This document shows, piece by piece, positions 57,801-64,000 of a stretch of DNA of 64,000 nucleotides; positions within the stretch are counted from its first letter, which is position 1, and each line of letters starts with the position of its first letter. The notes below the pieces were generated by a model, which was given only the letters and a program-made list of their open reading frames with translations, made no database searches and was not told the DNA's origin. The position numbers and the translations under genes were made by a program. Source of the stretch: Golubevia sp. BC0850 (Eukaryota; Basidiomycota; Exobasidiomycetes; Golubeviales; Golubeviaceae). Location of the stretch: contig JAAVVG010000010.1 in the NCBI GenBank assembly GCA_012976225.1, positions 310,001 to 374,000 on the forward strand. Reading direction: 5' to 3'.

Positions 57801-58073
57801 TTTCGTTTGAGGTTGGTAGTCCATTCGGCTCGTCCGTCCTTAGAGGTCGGAGTCCGATGGGACAGAGGTAGAATCAAAAAGTCAGAGGTTCCGATAGACC
57901 GAATCATGCTATGAGACAAGGTGCGCAAGAATGAATGTTTTCTCTTTGTAAGAATTATGAGCTCACCTGGACCCCTTGTTGTACCAATCCAAGTCTTCAA
58001 GAGAAGGATCGTTTGCGACGTCTGCAACTCTTGCAGTGGAATCAGCTCCGCGCTGGAATCCCAAGTCTTCCAT
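54865..58073 (-). CDS. Fungal_trans (middle homology region) regulator without visible Zn2Cys6 cluster
   Basis: Transcription-factor-like protein. The apparent start is MEDLGFQRGADSTARVADVA at 58073; a second exon gives GINAAYLSKIAALEARVAFL-ENENTTLKNQQ, a coiled coil of the kind that follows a zinc cluster. Then QFDSMIQFYYLESEITDNCF-HRPTLL opens the Fungal_trans domain, with MFALLLGSACLLP, LEKWNLAYLTLLAASDWIQT-PNLYAIQSVI, YINLGVALALLNLHKGF and QRYFMPLYLYPAASVLLVHL. The C-terminal exon (RQASVLRSLRSAVIHHRFQR) is Ser/Gly-rich. No CxxC...C cysteine cluster is seen in the first exons or in the 740 bases upstream, although the start sits after a plausible acceptor (ATAACTTTAG), so an upstream exon cannot be excluded. 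Exon joins in the middle region are partly inferred. Confidence 0.65.
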
Positions 58074-58817
58074 GCTAAAGTTATGATGGTAGAGGTTATC
58101 TTGTCCAACGAAAAGAAAAGAGATTTGGGATAGTAGTGTGTTGAGAGTGAGACGGTTTGACGAAGATTTGATTGGGTTTGGGAGCGCACTAATTTTTTAG
58201 ATGTAAGCCCGACGAAACGGTCTGAAGGCTGGAAAAGACCCGAAATCCTTGTTCTTGAGCTGATCCTCCTACTGAGTGGTAACTTGTAATAATCAAGAGT
58301 TCCAGTGAGAAAACGAAGATGTTCGAAGAGATCTCTTCAAGATCTTTGAGGAGCGTCGGATCCCCTTGACAACTATCCTGCGCAAGATTCTCGTTTTCGT
58401 CTCATCGCACACCAACTTCCCATCAAGACAGTCAAAAGTATTCAATCAGAGTAGGTGTTGGAAAATCGCATTCTTATGTTACGGTATCTAGGTCCATTTT
58501 TACACAAGAAACAACATTGAGACGGATATTGGAGAGGTTCCACTAACAGAGAAGAGAGAGAAGGGGGGGGGTATTAAACTCGAAATTTATACTGTCGGTG
58601 AGTCTGGAAAAGCCTTTCTCCAATTTGGTATCGAGAGAAAAGAGCCCGGGTAAATTGACTTCGACTTTTGGAGAGAAATAAAAAGGGGAGAAGATTCCAA
58701 GAGCAGGGGGAGGGGAAATAGAAGAGGCAAAAGAGGAAATTAGAGAGAAAAAGAGAAAGGATGTTATGAACAAGTGGTTGAAGTTTGAGCAACGTTTCCT
58801 ATCCGATTGAAAGAAAT
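58074..58817. other. Intergenic between HAM1-like and regulator genes
   Basis: 744 bases including the promoter of the regulator gene and the 3' end of the HAM1-like gene. A G run lies at about 58564-58572. No gene is seen. Confidence 0.45.
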
Positions 58818-61800
58818 CTATTTAGCAGATCCATTTGGAACAATAGAGAAAGCTTGAGAGTGCCATTCCTTGTCATCAACTCCAGTCTTAGCAGCTTGTT
58901 CCTTCTCATCGATCTTGTTGACCCATCCGCTTGGGTGACCCATGTTGGGCAAGATAGAGTTTCTCTTGGAAGTAGCAAACTTGAAGGTAGAGTCCTTGGT
59001 TGCGTTAGAAGAGGTCTTCTCGGATTTGGAGAACTTCTCCTTTAGAACATCGATTTGCTTCGAGTTTGGATCTTCCTTGGCAGCGTCCATTCTGTCTCTG
59101 ATTTCAACCAACTGGGCATCTAGCTTCTCTAGACCATCTCTGATTCCACCTTCGGCAGCCTTGCAGATCTGTTGCTTGATGAGACGAGTGGCGAGAGGAC
59201 GGAGGAACTTGATGAGAATGTCGTGCTTGGAACCTGAAGGAGGAAGATAAAGAAAAAGAAAAGAAGGAAAAGAACAAAAGTCAGATTTTTTGGGGGAAGG
59301 TAGAGGAGGAAGGCCTCCGTTGCTTTAAGTCAAAGAGCTCCGCAAAAACTCACCTCTGATAGCAAAGTTGAGCTTGTCAACCTTAGCCTTGACTTGCTTT
59401 ACCACAAAGACGTGCTTAGACTTGCTTCCACGAGGAGCAGAAGAAGCTTCAACTTGAACAGTGACGCTCAATCCGTTTCCACCCAAGAAGACATCAGCAG
59501 TACCGGAGTCCTTGATCTTTCTGCAGACGGAGAAGAGAATAAGAAAAGAGAGAGCAAAAGATCAGTGAGAAACGGTTCAAAAGGAGAAGAACCGACAATG
59601 AGAAAGACTCACGGGAAGCCAGCTTTCTTGTTGATGAAGAAGTGAACATCTCTCATATCACTTTGGATCTGAGCAGCGTGAATCTTGAACGTGTGAGAGT
59701 GAACGTCTCCCATTTGCTTGTATTGAGACATCTTGAAGTAGTTGCGCATGTCAACTTCTAGAATGTTTGGCATCAAGTTCTGTCCTTCGACGGTCAAGTT
59801 CTCGATGACTAGATCAACATTCTTGTCAGTGAACTCGATACGTGGGATTGGGACGTATCCGATGTGCTGGAGGAGGAGAAGGAGAAGGATGAGATGAAAA
59901 GAGGTGAAGTTAGAATGGAGTCGAAGGAGAGGGTCAAAAGAAGGAAAGAGTCGTCTCAGTGGATACTCACTTGAAGAAGTTCTGGAAGAATTGGATCACG
60001 AATGTCCTGCCATAATTGAGGCTTGAACTGAGCCTTTCCATCAGGTCCAAGGAAAAGATCCTTAGTAAGTTGTTTCCAATCTTCACCGAACTTCTTGTTA
60101 AGAGGATCTTCACCCATACCCTTGAAGAAGATTTCGACTTCCTTGAAAAGTGTATCCTTGTGAGGAGCGTACTTTCCTTTGTCACTACCTTCAGCAGCGA
60201 CAAAGAACTTCTTTCCAGATTCAGTAAGTTGTCTAGCTTGAGTGTTAGCTTCATCCTTCATGATGAAACCTGGTTCTTGAAGACACTTGCGAAGGTAGGT
60301 ATCAAGACGAGAGAACCAATCCTTGAGTTCAGAATCGTTCTTGACGTCAGTGTAGATTTGATCGACAGCATCTAACATTGGTTGAGTTGGCATTCCATTG
60401 GCGAAGCGTTCGATCAATGTTCTGAAGGTAGATTCGGCGGTAGCGACGTTTGGCTCTTGACGAACTCCAGCGGCTGAAGATTCAGTTTGAGTGTGAACCT
60501 CGGCGGCGTGTCCTTTGTATTGTTCGAAAGCAGTTAAGAAGTACTCCATGGCATCTTGGTAGTCACGGTGACGCTGGCATTCGACGATGACCTTCTTCAA
60601 TCTGTAGATGAACTGGTCGCGACGTTCCTTTGGCTATGAGAGAGATAAGGGAGGGGGAGAGAGAAGAAGAGAAAAGCAGAGAAAAGGAAAGGTTCAGAAG
60701 ATGGGACGACAAGGACTGAAAGACGAAATCTGAAAGAGAAATCAGAATCAAGAATACTCACGAATTTCTCCTTCAAGTATTCCTTGGTCTTCTCAGTGTG
60801 TTCCTTAGCTAGATCCTTATGCTTCTGAGGAATCTTGGAGGCAAGAGCAGCTTGACCATCCTTGAGAGCTTCGGCTGGAGTCTTCTTAGAGTTTGGATCA
60901 TTGGCATCAGCGGCATTGTCAGCTTGGTTCTTAGCTTCGTCTTTGAGTTCCTCCTTCTTGGCCTTAGCTTCATCCAGGTTCTTCTTCTTGAGAGCTTCTG
61001 GGATATCGTCGTGGAATTCATTGTCTGGAGCTGGAGCATCGGCTTTGGCTATAGCTTCCTCATCTGGACGAGCAGTCTCAGCAGCTTTGGAAGCGGCATC
61101 GGCAAAGACGTCACGTCCAACAACTCCAAGATCGCTGAAAAGCTTACGAAGTTCACTGAAAGAGAGTAACAGGAAGGAGAGAGTAAAAGGTAAGCATTTG
61201 GATCCAGCCCTCGACAGATGTTTAGAAACCCCTTCTCCTCTTTGATTACTCACCCGTTCCTTAGGAAAAGCTTTCCAAGAGTACGAAAAGCTTCACCAGC
61301 GGTTTCTCCGTCCTTCTTAGCATCTTCCTTCGAGACTGGAGCCTTGACGTTGACAGCTGATTTGACATCTGCCTTACGAGAAGCGTGAAGGAAGTTCTGG
61401 AGTTCCTCGTTCTGGTTCTTCTCTGCAACCATTTGACGAGCGCTTTCGATGATAGAACGAACATCTTCGATTAGCTTTTTTCCATCTGGAGAGAGCTTCT
61501 CAATGTCGACTGGAGAGTTGGAGACAGTGTATTGGAGGGTTTCCTGTTTGGGGATTGGTGAAAGGAGAGGAAGAGGTTAGTCCTAGGTTCTCGAAGCAAG
61601 AAAGTGCTTTCAAGCGGTTTCCAAGCAAATAGAACTGTTTCCAAAAGAGGAAGAGATCTGAAAGAGAGAAGACATCCTGCGGGAAAGGAGCATCTCAATC
61701 TGATCCAATCAAAGAACTTGTCCTCCCTCCATTTTCCAGACCTCCTACTTCAATCCAAACCTTCTCCAACTCCAAAATTCTATCCATTCTATCGGGAACT

Positions 61801-62182
61801 CACGTCGATTTGCTTGTTGTCTGGGTATCTTCCTTCTCTGAAAGCTTGGATGACTCCGTAAAATCTCATCTTGCGATCAACGTCAGCAGCCTTCTGCTTT
61901 GGGTCCATAGCAGCAGTGACAGCGTTTCCAGCTGGCTTCTCAGAGATTTGAGAAACGGCCTGAGGGGAGTAAGGGAGGATGAGTGGGGAATGAGAGAGAG
62001 AGAGAGAGAAGAGGGGAGGTTAGCATCTGCATTGAGATGTGAGTGAAAATGTGCTTGAATCGCGAAGGAGAGTAGAGGGAAGAAACAGTAAGGGTAGAAA
62101 GGAGGGAAAAGAGAAGGAAAGGAAAGGAAAGCGGAGGGGACGGGAAGGGAAGAGAAGAACTCACCTTTGGAACAGTGGACAT
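58818..62182 (-). CDS. HAM1-like protein (fungal HAM1_N/HAM1_C families)
   Basis: Large, mostly helical protein matching my memory of the fungal HAM1-like families (formerly DUF5923 and DUF4449). The start is MSTVPK at 62182, then a GTGAGT donor and AVSQISEKPAGNAVTAAMDP. N-terminal landmarks are RKMRFYGVIQAFREGRYPDN, LIEDVRSIIESARQMVAEKN, GEAFRTLGKLFLRNGELRKL-FSDLGVVGRDVFAD, an acidic/Lys-rich region, LKKVIVECQRHRDYQDAMEY and FRTLIERFANGMPTQPMLDA. The C-terminal half has FKPQLWQDIRDPILPELLQ, IGYVPIPRIEFTDKNVDLVI, LNFAIRGSKHDILIKFLRPL-ATRLIKQQI. The function is not well defined. Eight or so short introns interrupt it. The last exon ends with WVNKIDEKEQAAKTGVDDKE and SIVPNGSAK. Confidence 0.75.
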
Positions 62183-62887
62183 GGTTGGGGATGTGATTGA
62201 TAGTTAGATGAAAGTTTGAAAGAAACGTAGAAGGGGGAATTTGAGAATTAAAGGTGATATGAAAAGAGCAAGGTAATTCCAATGAAGATCTTTTGGATGA
62301 GAGTGTTAGGGAAGGAAGAGAAGATGGTTCGAAAATAGAGGGGCCTTTTGTAGGCTAGCGAAAATCATGTGGAGCACCTGCACAGACCCTCGCTCTCTCC
62401 GATTCATCTGAAAACAGAAGACGTCATCGCCTCTTGCTTCTCAACCCTCTTACCCTTTGTTTTGACTCTTTTCTTTCTGTGGGATTATTCAAACCAGCTC
62501 ACAAATCGACGACACAGAGACAAGAGAGAGAGACATCAAGAGGTCTCAGTCGACTGTCGAGGGTTTCTCTTCTCCCTGGTTTGATTTTGGCGGGCTGGCT
62601 GGTTTTGGCGGGCTGCGCCCGCCAGTCCCAGGGATCCTGATGTCGACGTCACTGTTTTAGATTCGGCAAATGAGTCTAATAATGAGTTTGTGTCCGCCGC
62701 CGATGTGGTTGACGTAGATGGTCTGGACTTGCCAATTGCTTCCCCTCCACTTGTATTCTTCGATCACCTTCAATTGAAATTTTCCAGTCTCTCCAATTCA
62801 CAACCCCAATCTACCACTTAACTTGCTCACCTTTCAGATTTTCACCGACTTCAGTCTTATCCTCCAACTCTAATCACACAGCCAAAC
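62183..62887. promoter_or_regulatory. Divergent promoter region with GC-rich palindrome
   Basis: 705 bases between divergent HAM1-like and Lys/Ala-rich genes. It contains TTTTGGCGGGCTG twice (62585-62597 and 62603-62615); the second copy continues into a perfect palindrome GGCGGGC-TGC-GCCCGCC (62607-62623). GTCGACGTCAC lies at 62642-62652. The boxes resemble E2F-type sites by sequence only. Confidence 0.55.
62607..62623. repeat. Perfect inverted repeat, 7-base arms
   Basis: GGCGGGC (62607-62613), spacer TGC, GCCCGCC (62617-62623). The first arm is part of the duplicated TTTTGGCGGGCTG box. Confidence 0.85.
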
Positions 62888-63675
62888 ATGTCTCAAATCA
62901 ACGGAGCCAACACAAAGGAAGCCCAAAAGCTCGACAAAGTTCTAGCTAAGGAGGAGAAAGCCGACGAAAAACACTTTGACAAGTCCATCAAGAATGCTCA
63001 AAAGACTGAGAAGGATTTGCAAAAGGCCAGAAAAGCCGAAGCCAAAGCTGTCAAGGTGAGTCTCCCATTCTGCGATTTCAAAAGAGGGAAAAGCGTTCAG
63101 AGGTATTTAGAAATGTTGAATGAGAGAGAGTCGAGAATTGGGTGGATGCATCTTTTTGGGTACAGGGGTTCGACAACAGGCGAACGTTCTGCAAAGGCTC
63201 ATCCCTAGCTCTCTTCTTTCTTTGCAACAGGCTCACGCAAAGAGCATTGAAAAGGAGCACAAGAGTGCCAAGGCCTTGTCCAAGGCTACCAACCAACAGT
63301 GAGTATGATGTTGTGAATTTGGGATATTTGTGGAGATTGGAGCTGACTCGGCCCCTCTCTTTGACCTTTTCCTCTAGCAACAAGAACAAAGCCAACGTTG
63401 AGAAAGCTGCAAACGATTTAGAAGTGAGTTTTCAAAGAGAAACATCTTTGCTGCTTTTGGACTTCGGCCATTTTCTTCGCACTTTTCTAAGCCTCTACTC
63501 CCCTTTTCTCCCCTCGATCATTACCCAGATCAAGCAGAAACACACTGCAACTCTCACCAGCGGACTTGAACAATCCAAGCAAGGAGTTGACCAAGCTCAA
63601 GCCAAGAAAGCTGCTGGAGCTCAAGAACGAGCTCAACGTCAAGCTTCTGTTAACTCTACTTCTGCCGCTCAATAA
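62888..63675 (+). CDS. Small Lys/Ala-rich helical protein
   Basis: Four exons join in phase: 62888..63055, 63231..63298, 63378..63423 and 63529..63675, giving about 142 residues. The start MSQINGANTKEAQKLDKVLA follows a good context (ccaaacATG). The whole chain is rich in Lys, Ala, Glu and Gln with no Cys or Trp (KAHAKSIEKEHKSAKALSKA, GLEQSKQGVDQAQAKKAAGA), consistent with one long helix or coiled coil. It resembles small, highly expressed basidiomycete proteins sometimes called DNA-binding, but I do not recognise the family with confidence. Codon choice looks biased toward C-ending, high-expression codons compared with neighbours. Confidence 0.7.
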
Positions 63676-64000
63676 ATGAGTAGCTCTCAGAGTTAGCCAT
63701 ATTCCTACATGGTCCGAACATCCTTAATTGTTTAACTTCTCTCTGATTAATCTTTTCCTTCACTCGGACACGTTATGGAAATTCAAACCCAGGAAACATT
63801 CTTCCAACAATTTTGCTTCTCTCAACTAAGAGATGATACTATACAAGAGATACCCCTCAAATAAACCTTTCTCATTTAATACAGCTACCGAACTTTTTTG
63901 ACGCTTTACTGCTTGAATTCCTTTTCGTTATTCTCTCAGGTGCTTCCTATGCCTCAGCTCAGAGTTTCTTCCTGTGTAAATTTACCCCCACCTTCTTCCC
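63676..64000. other. Downstream flank, no gene seen
   Basis: 325 bases to the window edge, AT-rich, probably the 3' untranslated region of the Lys/Ala-rich gene plus spacer. Confidence 0.5.

Noticed and set aside
58380-58440. Minus-strand WCAMRRKRESCAG as a possible zinc-cluster remnant for the regulator gene
   Set aside because: Cysteine spacing (C-x8-C) does not fit Zn2Cys6, the frame stops at once and no splice donor follows.

Overview
The window is nuclear DNA of a fungus, most likely a basidiomycete. Genes are packed on both strands and broken by many short introns, usually 50-120 bases and most with a GTGAGT 5' splice site. The proteins are fungal: RSC chromatin remodelling, Cdc4, Prp40, Nop12, mitochondrial ATP synthase subunit b, a PDK-type kinase, DHA1 and Dal5-like transporters and a Fungal_trans regulator. 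The order below phylum cannot be set from sequence alone. I saw no virus-derived element, transposon or CRISPR array.

Layout. 0-5 kb: the RSC9-like gene (minus, runs off the left edge) and an RBM42-like splicing-factor gene (plus). 4.8-7.4 kb: a gene-poor stretch. 7.4-11.2 kb: an F-box/LRR-like gene and an LYR-motif gene (both minus). 11.3-14.3 kb: PRP40 (plus). 15-17.4 kb: a gene with a degenerate RNase H-like segment (minus). 18.3-25.8 kb: two tandem Cdc4-type WD40 genes (minus); the downstream copy has lost the F-box. 27-32.4 kb: two convergent DHA1 drug/polyamine-type transporters. 33-37.7 kb: a pyruvate dehydrogenase kinase and a PQ-loop membrane protein (minus). 38-40.5 kb: ATP4 (plus). 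41.2-42.7 kb: a second LRR-like gene related to the one at 7.4-9.6 kb. 43.6 kb: an intron-containing tRNA-Pro(UGG). 44.2-45.9 kb: a polytopic membrane protein. 46.2-51.2 kb: a family-16 methyltransferase and NOP12, divergent over 134 bases. 52.3-58.1 kb: a Dal5-type transporter and a Fungal_trans regulator with no visible Zn2Cys6 cluster. 58.8-62.2 kb: a HAM1-like protein. 62.9-63.7 kb: a small Lys/Ala-rich helical protein.

Most genes are housekeeping and unrelated to each other. PRP40 and RBM42 concern splicing, NOP12 ribosome assembly, PDK and ATP4 mitochondrial energy metabolism. The most unusual object is the Cdc4 tandem pair: a full SCF substrate receptor next to a copy that keeps the whole WD40 propeller but lacks the dimerisation region and F-box. 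It could bind substrates without delivering them to the ligase. Other points worth a look are start codons split from or isolated by introns (PDK, PRP40), an RRM whose RNP2 strand I cannot place (RBM42), and a GC-rich promoter with two E2F-like boxes and a perfect palindrome at 62.6 kb.
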